A stretch of 12,830 nucleotides of DNA, taken from JANJUB01 sp964586225 (GTDB lineage Bacteria; Armatimonadota; Fimbriimonadia; Fimbriimonadales; Fimbriimonadaceae). The number at the start of each line of letters is the position of its first letter. Positions within the stretch are counted from its first letter, which is position 1. The notes beneath the pieces are model-generated. The model searched no databases. It was given only the letters and a program-made list of their open reading frames with translations, and was not told the origin of the DNA. This document shows, piece after piece, positions 1 through 7,073 of the stretch. The DNA lies in NCBI GenBank assembly GCA_964586225.1, contig CAZPHD010000066.1:1-12830 (forward strand), read 5' to 3'. The position numbers were made by a program, and so were the translations under genes.

Positions 1-3
1 CCA

Positions 4-48
4 GGTGTAACCTATGTGTCCGGAACAATGTGTAACCTGTGTGTCGGT
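4..48. repeat. Imperfect direct repeat pair, possible IS end remnant
   Basis: Two imperfect copies of one 18-nt element lie 25 nt apart: TGTAACCTATGTGTCCGG at 6-23 and TGTAACCTGTGTGTCGGT at 31-48. Short repeats of the TGTAACCTATGT type occur at the ends of some IS481/IS3-like insertion sequences, so an element may lie just outside the left edge. No transposase is visible in the window and no inverted partner was found, so the assignment is tentative. The second copy overlaps the farthest upstream (GTG) start of the next reading frame. Confidence 0.4.
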
Positions 49-62
49 ATGCTCACACCGAG

Positions 63-476
63 ATGACCCTCTCGTTCGATGCCTCCACGATCGACCGGCC
101 AACGCTTTACGCTTGGCTTGGCGAGGCCTACTGGTCGAAGAACCGGACCGAAGAGACCATTGAGCGTTCGCTCGACAACTCACTTTGCCTGAGCGTGTGG
201 GACGTCGACACCATGGTCGGCTTCGCGCGGGTCGTCACGGATTACGCCACGTTTGCCTGGTTTTGCGACGTCTACGTCGCCCCAGATCGACGTGGCGAAG
301 GCATCGGCAAAGTCATGGTTGAGGCGATCCTCAATCGAGATGACTTGCAGACCGTGCGCTGGATGTTAGGCACGCGTGACGCCCACCCGCTCTACGAGCA
401 GTGCGGGTTTCAGACCTCAACTGAGACCGACCGCTGGATGACCCGCGGATTTAATGTTCGGCCTCCATGCGACTGA
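63..476 (+). CDS. GNAT family N-acetyltransferase
   Basis: Predicted cytosolic acetyl-CoA-dependent N-acyltransferase of 137 residues; the acceptor substrate cannot be read from the sequence. The acetyl-CoA pyrophosphate loop (motif A) is clear: DVYVAPDRRGEGIG at about residues 69-82, with R-R-G-E-G-I-G matching the family Q/RxxGxG/A signature, followed by the expected helix (KVMVEAIL). Near the C-terminus HPLYEQCGF (about 108-116) matches the usual motif B ending A-x-x-x-Y-x-x-x-G-F. The length is normal for a single-domain GNAT. I chose the ATG at 63. The frame stays open to a GTG at 39, but those eight extra codons lie in the direct repeat at the left edge and add nothing to the fold. The dehydrogenase follows 28 nt downstream on the same strand, so the two may be co-transcribed. 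Confidence 0.85.
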   Translation: MTLSFDASTIDRPTLYAWLGEAYWSKNRTEETIERSLDNSLCLSVWDVDTMVGFARVVTDYATFAWFCDVYVAPDRRGEGIGKVMVEAILNRDDLQTVRWMLGTRDAHPLYEQCGFQTSTETDRWMTRGFNVRPPCD

Positions 477-504
477 CAGCCGCACTCGGTAAAGTGCAGG
501 GGTT

Positions 505-1455
505 GTGAGAATCGCGCACTATCCGCAACCACCAAGCGACTCGATGCTCCATGAGTTGCGACGTCAGGCACCCAACTGGACGATCAAAGGGGGCCTCCCC
601 GATGCCTCCACGCACGTGCTGATCTCCGGTCGCGCGAACGCTGAGCAGCTTCGCATCGCGAACCGGCTGGAGGCGATCATCGTGCCGTTCGCGGGAGTCC
701 CCGTGCCCCTGCGAGAGGTTGTGCGCGACTTCCCAGGCATCAGCGTCCACAATCTCCACCATAACGCCCCCGAAACGGCTGAAGTCGCCATCGCCCTGAT
801 GCTCGCCTGCGCCAAGAGTGTCGTGCCGATGGATCGGGCGCTTCGGGCGGGAGATTGGACGCCCGGATACGACGACGATCTCGCGATTCGGCTGGAAGGG
901 AAGACGGCCGTGGTCCTTGGCTTTGGGGCGATCGGACAGCGCATCGCGCGAGCGTGCTTGGGACTCGGTATGCACGTCATCGCCCATCGCCGCAATCCCC
1001 AGGCGGGGTCCGAAGTGGACGGCGTAGTGGTTCGGGGATCGCATGAGATCGCCCGATCGCTGACCAGGGCCGACGTCCTCATATTGGCGATGCCGGAGAC
1101 CCCAGAAACGACTCGGATGCTGGGCAAGGACGAACTCGGGATCCTCAAGGATGGGGCCATCCTCGTCAACATCGCTCGGGCCAAGTTGGTGGACGAGGTT
1201 GCTCTGTACCATGCCCTCGAGAGCGGCCGTCTACGTGCCGCTGGACTTGATGTGTGGTACCGCTATCCCGAGCAGGGACAGGCTATGCACACCTTTCCCG
1301 CGAACCTGCCGTTCCACGAACTTCCCAACGTCGTGATGAGCCCGCACCGAGGCGGCTCATCCGCCGAGGTTGAACTCGCCCGGATGACCGCGCTCGCCGA
1401 ACTCCTCAACACGACCCCCATGCCGAATCGTGTTGACCTCAACCTCGGTTACTAA
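505..1455 (+). CDS. D-isomer-specific 2-hydroxyacid dehydrogenase
   Basis: Predicted cytosolic NAD(P)-dependent oxidoreductase of 316 residues that interconverts a D-2-hydroxyacid and its 2-oxoacid. The fold order is typical: a split substrate domain (about 1-95 and 285-316) around a Rossmann domain (about 100-284). The dinucleotide loop is GFGAIG at 139-144. The catalytic Arg-Glu-His set is visible as R225 in VNIARAKLVD, E256 in WYRYPEQG and H281 in MSPHRGG. The second Rossmann strand ends in H-R-R (161-163) instead of an Asp, which suggests NADP(H) preference; this is inference. The start is a GTG at 505, giving the expected MRIAHYP first strand with a weak purine-rich stretch before it. 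An ATG at 544 would cut off that strand. The specific substrate (glyoxylate, hydroxypyruvate, phosphoglycerate or other) is unknown. The 3' end overlaps the convergent protease gene by 4 nt. Confidence 0.88.
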   Translation: MRIAHYPQPPSDSMLHELRRQAPNWTIKGGLPDASTHVLISGRANAEQLRIANRLEAIIVPFAGVPVPLREVVRDFPGISVHNLHHNAPETAEVAIALMLACAKSVVPMDRALRAGDWTPGYDDDLAIRLEGKTAVVLGFGAIGQRIARACLGLGMHVIAHRRNPQAGSEVDGVVVRGSHEIARSLTRADVLILAMPETPETTRMLGKDELGILKDGAILVNIARAKLVDEVALYHALESGRLRAAGLDVWYRYPEQGQAMHTFPANLPFHELPNVVMSPHRGGSSAEVELARMTALAELLNTTPMPNRVDLNLGY

Positions 1456-4400
1456 CCGCCGCCGCCTCGAGTCTTGCCCCACGTCGGATCGGCGGGTTGG
1501 ACCGGGCGCTTTAGGGGTTGCTTGGCGATTCGATCGAGCATCTCCTTGATGGCGCGCTCGAGTTGCATGTCGACGCCCTTGGCCCACTGATTCGGATCGT
1601 TGTCAACTTCGATGTCCGGGGCGACGCCGGGGCCCTCCACGACCCAGCCTACGTCTTCACGATAGTTGCCATAGCGTGGAACCTGCATCGAACCGCCATC
1701 CACCAGCGGCCACGCTGGTGCCGAGCCCACGAGTGCGCCGTAGGTGCGCTTACCGATCAGCGGACCGAGCTTGGCATAACGCCAGTTCATCGGGCCACCT
1801 TCGCCATCCGAGTAGCTGTCCTCATTGATCAGCATCGTGAGGTGCCCTTCAAAGGCATCGAAGTAACGAGTGCCTGCCTCTTGTGAGTTGCGCTCCGACC
1901 GCCTCAGATAGGTTTCCTTCCTCAGGAGATTCACCAGGATCGCGCTGATGTAACCACCGTTGTTCTCACGGATGTCAATGATCAGCGCTTCCTTGTCGAG
2001 CTGCCCCAGGTACTGGACCATGAACTCTTCCATGTCCGGATCGACCATGCCGCCGATGTAGATGTAACCCACTTTGCCGCCCGACTTGGCATCTACAGCC
2101 AACCGCTTCTGCTTCACGGCATCGCGTTCGAGGAGATTGCGCTCGACGGCGGCGCTATGGGGTCGCACGTAGATCGTGCGGGCACCGTCGGCACTTGGAC
2201 GGCTGTTCACCCGCAAGGAAATGATCTGGCCAGCCCGATCGCGGAGCATCTCCCGCCAGTCCAGGGTTGCCGGAGTCGGTTGGCCGTTCACGGCGACGAT
2301 GTACGTCCCGACGCCGACGTCATGGCCAGGTTCCAGCAACGGACTTGGAGGGGCCATCCCATCACCGTCGTAGAGTCGCGTGATCCGATGGAAGCCGCCC
2401 TCTGCCCGAGTTTCCACGCCTAGATAAGCAGGGGTGCTGGCGGGCGGCGCCGTGAAGATCTGTGGCTCTTGGCGGAACGAGTGGCCGACTGAGAGTTCGG
2501 CCTGCATCCAGCGGATGAGCTCGGTCAGTTCGTTTCGCGCTCTTACGTGCGGCAGGAGCTTGGCGTACTTGTCGCCGACCGCCTTCCAGTCAACGCCGTG
2601 CATGTTGCGAACGTAGAAGTAGTCGCGGTTGAGACGCCAGGCGTCCCAATAGATTTGCTCCCACTCCTTAGCCGGGTTGATGTCAAGCTTGATTCCTTGG
2701 TAACTCACGACGCCAGCTGCGGCGGGCAAGTCCTTGCCCGCCGCAGGCACGACGCGAGGTCCGTTGACCATGACGCTCTTGCCATCGCCGGACACTTCGA
2801 AGAACGAGCCGGGCGTGAGCGTGCCCCCAGCCCGCGGCGTCACATCGAAGAAGTTGATCGCTCCGCCCGCCGCGTAAAGAATGCGATCCCCGGCCATGTC
2901 CACTTGGGTGATTTCGGTCGGAGCGACGGGAAGCGCAATGAGCCGATCTTGTATGCCGTCAAAGTCGATCTTGAGGGTCTTATCCTCGCTGGGTTTCTCG
3001 GGTGTTGTGCCTTCGTCGTCGTTCTTGGGGCGGAAAGGCGATGCCGTGCTCTTGGCTAGGGGCACCTTCATCAGCATAGCTTTGGGCTCGCTGTTGAGCT
3101 GGCTGAGGACGTTGTCGGCTGAAAACGGCAGCGAGCGGTAGGATGCAAAGATGAGGAACTTGCCATCCGGGCTAAACACCGGATAGTCATCACGAAACCG
3201 TCCGGTGGTCACGGCGTGCCGCTTTTGAGTCGCCAACTCGATCACGGAGATGACGTTGACCTGCTGATGAGTCCACGGCTTTTCTTCAACGTAGACCATC
3301 CACTTGCTGTCGGGTGAGAACCGGTGGGTCAAGGGGACCATACTCCGGCGCGCGCGGGCGACTTCGAACTCCTGAGAGCCATCTGCTCTGGCCACTCGAA
3401 TACGGCTCTCACTATCGCCAATCGCAAGCCATTGAGAATCTGGAGACCAGCTGAGCGTGGCAATCTGTCTCCCGCCGTCCTTGGTGATCAATTTGGCGTT
3501 TCCACCGTCGGCGTCTGCCACGTACACCTGTTGCTCGCGGGTCTCATCTGAGACATACGCGACCTTCTTGCCATCGGGCGACATCGTGGGCTTCTGCAAA
3601 CGCACGCCGGGCATGGCCCTCCAAACGCGGACTTCGCCTTCGCGGACGGGCACATTGAGGATCTGGCCCCGAGACTCCACCAGAACGCGTTTGCCGGTTG
3701 GCGTGATGCTGTAACTCTCAACATGCGGCGCGACGTCGACGCGGACTTCGCGCATGTGGATCAGGTCGCTGTTGAGCGTGAGTCTGACCGGCGTGGTCGA
3801 GTTGTTGGCCGGATCATGAATCTCCAGCCCGTTGCCTCGGACGTAGATGAGGCGCTTGCCATCGGACTGAAGGTCATAGATGACTTCGCTTGACGGCGAT
3901 GTATGCCGCTTCGCCCCACCGCCCGTGCCGATCACCGAGTTGATCGTCCAGGTTGCGTCGTTCTCATGGACAAAGAACACGCGGTCGCCGATCCACTGCG
4001 GATACTGAGCTTGGGTCTTAGATTCGAAGACCTTCTTGAACGTGTTCGTGCGTAGGTCGCCGACCCAGACGTCATTTCGAGAACCGCCCTGATACCGGAA
4101 CCACGCGCCCCCGGAAATGTCGGCATAGCGGCCGAAGGCGAGCTTGTTGTCCGGGCCAATCTGTCCCATGCCCAGTCGCTCGATGGGCAGCATCTCTTCG
4201 GGGCCACCCGCAGCGGGAACAAGGAACGGCTTCCAAACAAACTCAGCACCGGGGCCGCGGCACAGGAGTTTTCGACCATCCGGCGTCCAGTCTTCGAGGA
4301 ACGCCGCATTGATATGGTTGGTGACGCGCTTCGGGATTCCTCCGTCGACGGGCATCACGTAAACCTGGGTGCCGCCACCGTCATACTGTCCTTGGAACGC

Positions 4401-4637
4401 GATTTGAGTGCCGTCGGGCGAGAAGCGGCCCCGCGTCTCAATACCTCCGTGCCGGGTAAGGCGTTGGGTCTGCCCGGTGGAGAGATTGCCCAACCAGAGA
4501 TCGCCTTCACGGGTGAACACAACGCGGTCACCATGAATGTCGGGCGCGAGCATAAATGCGCCCTCTTCGGCGTGGGCCAAACACACAGCAAGGGCGAGCG
4601 CGGGTAGTGACGCGGCACGGATGAGCGACATGTGCAT
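1452..4637 (-). CDS. Secreted tricorn-like S41 family serine protease
   Basis: Large exported peptidase of 1061 residues, probably acting on peptides in the periplasm or at the cell surface. The N-terminus is a signal peptide (about 1-24: basic MHMSLIR, a hydrophobic core, then AHAEEG). Next comes a long beta-propeller region with repeated S/TPDG or SPDS motifs at about 73, 118, 353, 398, 441 and 489, as in TolB/PD40 and tricorn propellers. A PDZ domain spans about 734-812 (AYLGVE, IVAVNGQ). The C-terminal S41 catalytic domain spans about 854-1017. Probable catalytic residues are H719/S720 in LSVGHSF, nucleophile S943 in NEDSYSDGEGG, and E1001 in VVEGPGVAPDIEV. The same frame is open to 4871, but that part overlaps the SRPBCC gene. 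Start 4637 (or MSL at 4631) gives the signal peptide and has GAAGG about 11 nt upstream. It lies 35 nt after the SRPBCC stop, so co-transcription is likely. Confidence 0.9.
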   Translation of the reverse strand: MHMSLIRAASLPALALAVCLAHAEEGAFMLAPDIHGDRVVFTREGDLWLGNLSTGQTQRLTRHGGIETRGRFSPDGTQIAFQGQYDGGGTQVYVMPVDGGIPKRVTNHINAAFLEDWTPDGRKLLCRGPGAEFVWKPFLVPAAGGPEEMLPIERLGMGQIGPDNKLAFGRYADISGGAWFRYQGGSRNDVWVGDLRTNTFKKVFESKTQAQYPQWIGDRVFFVHENDATWTINSVIGTGGGAKRHTSPSSEVIYDLQSDGKRLIYVRGNGLEIHDPANNSTTPVRLTLNSDLIHMREVRVDVAPHVESYSITPTGKRVLVESRGQILNVPVREGEVRVWRAMPGVRLQKPTMSPDGKKVAYVSDETREQQVYVADADGGNAKLITKDGGRQIATLSWSPDSQWLAIGDSESRIRVARADGSQEFEVARARRSMVPLTHRFSPDSKWMVYVEEKPWTHQQVNVISVIELATQKRHAVTTGRFRDDYPVFSPDGKFLIFASYRSLPFSADNVLSQLNSEPKAMLMKVPLAKSTASPFRPKNDDEGTTPEKPSEDKTLKIDFDGIQDRLIALPVAPTEITQVDMAGDRILYAAGGAINFFDVTPRAGGTLTPGSFFEVSGDGKSVMVNGPRVVPAAGKDLPAAAGVVSYQGIKLDINPAKEWEQIYWDAWRLNRDYFYVRNMHGVDWKAVGDKYAKLLPHVRARNELTELIRWMQAELSVGHSFRQEPQIFTAPPASTPAYLGVETRAEGGFHRITRLYDGDGMAPPSPLLEPGHDVGVGTYIVAVNGQPTPATLDWREMLRDRAGQIISLRVNSRPSADGARTIYVRPHSAAVERNLLERDAVKQKRLAVDAKSGGKVGYIYIGGMVDPDMEEFMVQYLGQLDKEALIIDIRENNGGYISAILVNLLRKETYLRRSERNSQEAGTRYFDAFEGHLTMLINEDSYSDGEGGPMNWRYAKLGPLIGKRTYGALVGSAPAWPLVDGGSMQVPRYGNYREDVGWVVEGPGVAPDIEVDNDPNQWAKGVDMQLERAIKEMLDRIAKQPLKRPVQPADPTWGKTRGGGG

Positions 4638-4672
4638 GATTTTACGCACCTTCGCTTGTGAGATGTGTCCGC

Positions 4673-5203
4673 CTACGCGGATTCGAGGCGCTTGCGGAGC
4701 CCTACTAGGGTTGCGCAGAAGCGTTTTCGCAGCCTCCTCACGAGAAGCGGCTTTGCAACGAGCATCAGGGGGCCGCACAGCACTTCGACGTTGTAAACCC
4801 GGGTCGTGCCGTCGCCGCGCTGTTCGAGGGACCACAGGTGAGCATTGCGAACTCCGCCGTTGCCATCCCACCAGGCGACCATTTGGCTCGGGACCACCTC
4901 GCGGACGGTCTCAACCGTGACTTGGCGACCGATCGGAAATCCAAAATGCCGAACCTGCTCGAATCGTGCGCCAACTTCGAACTGACGCTTTTCGAGCCAA
5001 CGTGCGCGGCTGTGTAGTGGTCGGCTCCATACTCCCCACGTGTCCAGCTGTTCAAGGGCAGTCCAGATGGCGTCAGCCGGATAGGGCATGTCCATCGCGG
5101 TGCCAATCGCCAAGCTGCCGGCAGTGGGGCCCTCGAGATTCAATCGCCGAAAGACGCTCTTGACGACGGGATCAGAGTTTTGTAGGACGACGGCTTGGTT
5201 CAT
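4673..5203 (-). CDS. SRPBCC-fold (START/polyketide cyclase-like) protein
   Basis: A 176-residue protein recognised as SRPBCC superfamily, a helix-grip fold with a deep hydrophobic cavity used for lipid or small-hydrophobe binding and sometimes catalysis. The typical opening is visible: a strand (about 30-38), then YPADAIWTALEQLDTWGVWS (about 41-60), which is the alpha1-alpha2 segment of the family. Strands rich in V/T/W follow (VTVETVREVVPSQMVAWW) and the protein ends in a long basic helix (about 150-176, rich in R and K) that would close the cavity. No signal peptide or membrane segment is seen, so it is probably cytosolic. The start ATG at 5203 has a good ribosome site (GGGAG, 5 nt spacing). 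It sits 58 nt after the small membrane protein gene and 35 nt before the protease gene on the same strand. The ligand is unknown. Confidence 0.75.
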   Translation of the reverse strand: MNQAVVLQNSDPVVKSVFRRLNLEGPTAGSLAIGTAMDMPYPADAIWTALEQLDTWGVWSRPLHSRARWLEKRQFEVGARFEQVRHFGFPIGRQVTVETVREVVPSQMVAWWDGNGGVRNAHLWSLEQRGDGTTRVYNVEVLCGPLMLVAKPLLVRRLRKRFCATLVGLRKRLESA

Positions 5204-5261
5204 GAGTCTCCCTTGGGCACAGCAACTTCATGAAGAGGACGGCTGACGTCCGTTGAATGCG

Positions 5262-5667
5262 TCAATTATCGGGTTGTTCAATCTCGCGGAGCCACGGCGG
5301 GGGAGCATCTTCAAACTCACCGATCCATTCGTCGGTGGTCCGCTTCCAACGGGCCATATCTCGCTCACGCTGGACTTGAGTGGTGCCCCAGTATCCGACG
5401 GCGGGTGGCNNNNNNNNNNAGTAACCAAACCGAGAACACCAAGGTGTAACGGGAGATCGAGTCAAGCGGCACGCTGAGCGCGGGCAATGCGATGATGACT
5501 CCGGCCAACGAGAAGACGCATGCCATCACCCACGGAGACACCCGCGTTCGGTACCGGTTAGCTAGCCATCGGCCAACGGCGTACAGAGCGTAGACATAGA
5601 CGCCCAACCAAAACAGCACGAAGGCGATGGCACCCATCAAGGCGAGGACCAGCATCGATGCCTTCAT
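5262..5667 (-). CDS. Small membrane protein interrupted by assembly gap
   Basis: Reconstructed from two reading frames on either side of ten Ns (5410-5419). The 5' part (from ATG 5667) encodes two clear transmembrane segments (about residues 4-32 and 44-66) and the start of a third (YTLVFSVWL). The 3' part, in another frame, encodes a hydrophilic tail beginning PPAVGYWGTTQVQRERD, containing WIGEFEDAPPPWLREIEQ, and ending at TGA 5262. A three-helix membrane protein with a charged cytosolic tail is a coherent reading, but the coding link across the gap is inferred. The frames join only if the true gap is a multiple of three. I do not recognise the family. No strong ribosome site precedes the start. 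It is followed 58 nt later by the SRPBCC gene on the same strand. Confidence 0.55.
5410..5419. other. Assembly gap (10 Ns)
   Basis: Ten consecutive undetermined bases inside the small membrane protein gene. Ten is a common placeholder length in scaffolding, so the real distance is probably not exactly 10 nt. Confidence 0.98.
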
Positions 5668-5979
5668 TGTAGTGCATGAATCACCGAATGTTGCGGCTTG
5701 CCGCGCAGAATCTTACGCTTCGCCTCAATCCCGCGCGACTTGGCGAATATTCAAAGTGGAAGAACGGATCACGGGGAACTAATCGCTAGTGAGATAGATG
5801 GTCGCACTGGTCCTCGGCGCGACGTCACCTTCGCAAGCGGTGGCCCAGTCCAGGGTTGGAGCTGGAAAGCATCGTCTCGCCCCCATTTCCCGACTTCTGT
5901 GCTGCGCTAACTCCACAATTAAAACAACACGGCTCCGACCGCAAGGTCGGAGCCACTCCAAACCTAAAGGAGCGAGAAG
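5668..5979. other. Intergenic region, about 310 nt
   Basis: Between the start of the small membrane protein gene and the end of the secreted-protein gene, both on the minus strand. The only clear element is the terminator hairpin at 5931-5954. Short frames exist (5698-5910 plus, 5779-5961 minus), but neither shows a recognisable protein pattern or ribosome site. No tRNA or riboswitch fold is apparent. The promoter of the membrane protein gene should lie in 5668-5780, but I could not identify a convincing -35/-10 pair. Confidence 0.6.
5920..5954 (-). terminator. Rho-independent terminator of the secreted-protein gene
   Basis: A perfect 10-bp inverted repeat, GGCTCCGACC (5931-5940) and GGTCGGAGCC (5945-5954), flanks a 4-nt loop. 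Read on the minus strand, the stem is followed by the T-rich tract GTGTTGTTTTAATT, as expected for intrinsic termination. It lies 26 nt past the stop codon at 5980. On the plus strand the stem is not followed by Ts, so it works in one direction only. Confidence 0.88.
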
Positions 5980-6690
5980 CTACTTAACGACGCGCTCCAT
6001 GGTTAACTTGACCTCATCAACGGTCATGCCTTGGCCCGAATCAGGCAGGTTTGTGATGGTTCCGTCCACCTTGTGAATCTTGCCCGTCTCGGTGACGATC
6101 TGGCTCTTCATGACGACCTTCATCGGGCTGTCGCCAGTCTGCTTGTTCTTGACCTGCAGGTCAGCCGTGATGAAAGCGTTGCCGCCCTCAATCTTCTCAA
6201 GAAGAATGGTGCCCGTCGTGTGTGACCCTTCCTTCTCGTCCTTCTCGTCAACCTTGATCGTGGTTCCGACGGTCAACGCCTTGTCACCCGTGAAGCCGGC
6301 ATAGCGCATGAAGGACATCTGGCTCATCATCGGGTTAGCTTGGCCCTGCGGCTGTCCAACCGGTCGGCCCATCTTGTCCAACTTCTGGACAATGGCGGGC
6401 ATGTTCTCTGTTGGGGCCGGCATTTCTTGTCCTCCGAACGACATGCGCATGTCGGCCATCTGAGTCTCGATGTCGGCGTCTCCGTTTTCGTAGACCTTCT
6501 TGACCGTTTGGTGCATGTTCATCGTCATGTCGACGGCTCCCAACGCCATGGTCGCGGTGACGGCCATCTTGTAGCTGTCGCGCTCCCCTTCCTTATACTT
6601 GCGAAGGAGTTGGAACTGGTCCTGGACGGCAAATGCGGTCGCAGCCACGGCGACCACCAACAAACCCACGGTTCGAAACTTCATCATCAT
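5980..6690 (-). CDS. Secreted hypothetical protein, Met-rich
   Basis: A 236-residue protein I do not recognise. The N-terminus is a typical signal peptide: MMMKFR, a hydrophobic stretch (about 7-21), then an Ala-rich cleavage region (TAFA-VQDQ), so export is likely. There is no lipobox cysteine and no later membrane segment. The mature part looks beta-rich and hydrophilic, with methionine clusters (MTMNMHQ, NPMMSQMSFM) and short repeats of E, D and K (VDEKDEKEGS). In architecture it resembles exported proteins of unknown function built of duplicated beta-sheet domains; this is only an impression. Three Met codons in tandem start the frame. GAGGA sits 5 nt before the first, favouring 6690. A sigma70-like promoter lies just upstream and a strong terminator just downstream, so it is probably transcribed alone. 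Confidence 0.82.
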   Translation of the reverse strand: MMMKFRTVGLLVVAVAATAFAVQDQFQLLRKYKEGERDSYKMAVTATMALGAVDMTMNMHQTVKKVYENGDADIETQMADMRMSFGGQEMPAPTENMPAIVQKLDKMGRPVGQPQGQANPMMSQMSFMRYAGFTGDKALTVGTTIKVDEKDEKEGSHTTGTILLEKIEGGNAFITADLQVKNKQTGDSPMKVVMKSQIVTETGKIHKVDGTITNLPDSGQGMTVDEVKLTMERVVK

Positions 6691-6713
6691 ATGAATCCTC
6701 GCTGATCCTGACG

Positions 6714-6742
6714 ATTATAGTCTACGCGAGAAACGGTGAAAA
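6714..6742 (-). promoter_or_regulatory. Sigma70-like promoter for the secreted Met-rich protein
   Basis: Read on the minus strand: -35 TTTTCA (6737-6742), a 17-nt spacer, and a perfect -10 TATAAT (6714-6719). The start codon at 6690 follows 23 nt after the -10 and is preceded by a GAGGA ribosome site. It sits in the gap between the zinc-ribbon gene (stop at 6759) and this gene, so expression can be independent of the upstream operon. Confidence 0.72.
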
Positions 6743-6758
6743 GTGGGCCAAGGGTCAC

Positions 6759-7073
6759 TCAACAGGAGTTCCGGCAGTTCGGACAGATCGGCAGTTCCGC
6801 ATCGTAAGGCTCAAGGCATCGCGGACACACGATCACGTCGCCCTCCGCCCGCCCCGTCGCCTCAATAAGCATGCGCGTTTGCTCACGCTCTTCGAACTCG
6901 CGTAGCGAGGCAATCGAGTAAGGATCGCGGCGAGCGCTGATGAAGTGATAGCCCATCATGCCGACGCCGAAGACGGCGATCATCGTGCCGGGAACCCGCG
7001 CCATGGGGGTGACTACCATTCCGATGAAAAACAGCGCGATGCCGAGGAAGATGAGATTGACCTTAGGCGTCAT
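6759..7073 (-). CDS. Small membrane-anchored zinc-ribbon protein
   Basis: A 104-residue protein with two predicted transmembrane segments near the N-terminus (about 5-22 and 28-46). A short charged linker follows, and a C-terminal zinc ribbon with C83-P-R-C86 and C97-P-N-C100, plus C104 as the last residue. Such ribbons bind Zn2+ and often mediate protein or nucleic-acid contact. The family is not recognised. The frame extends upstream to 7286, but that part lies inside the permease gene. The ATG at 7073 overlaps the permease TGA in ATGA, which points to translational coupling, so I chose it. The purines AAGGG sit immediately before the ATG. By position it is the last gene of the operon and may serve or assemble with the permease, but that is inference. 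Confidence 0.8.
   Translation of the reverse strand: MTPKVNLIFLGIALFFIGMVVTPMARVPGTMIAVFGVGMMGYHFISARRDPYSIASLREFEEREQTRMLIEATGRAEGDVIVCPRCLEPYDAELPICPNCRNSC

Noticed and set aside
451..1212. Long minus-strand frame (253 codons) inside the dehydrogenase gene
   Set aside because: It is antisense to a gene with intact catalytic motifs, has a biased composition rich in H, R, G and D, and shows no recognisable domain.
4638..4871. N-terminal extension of the tricorn-like protease
   Set aside because: It overlaps the SRPBCC gene in another frame, is Arg-rich without a fold pattern, and would bury the signal peptide.
5253..5477. Plus-strand frame spanning the N gap
   Set aside because: It is antisense to the better-supported membrane protein, crosses undetermined bases and has no family pattern.
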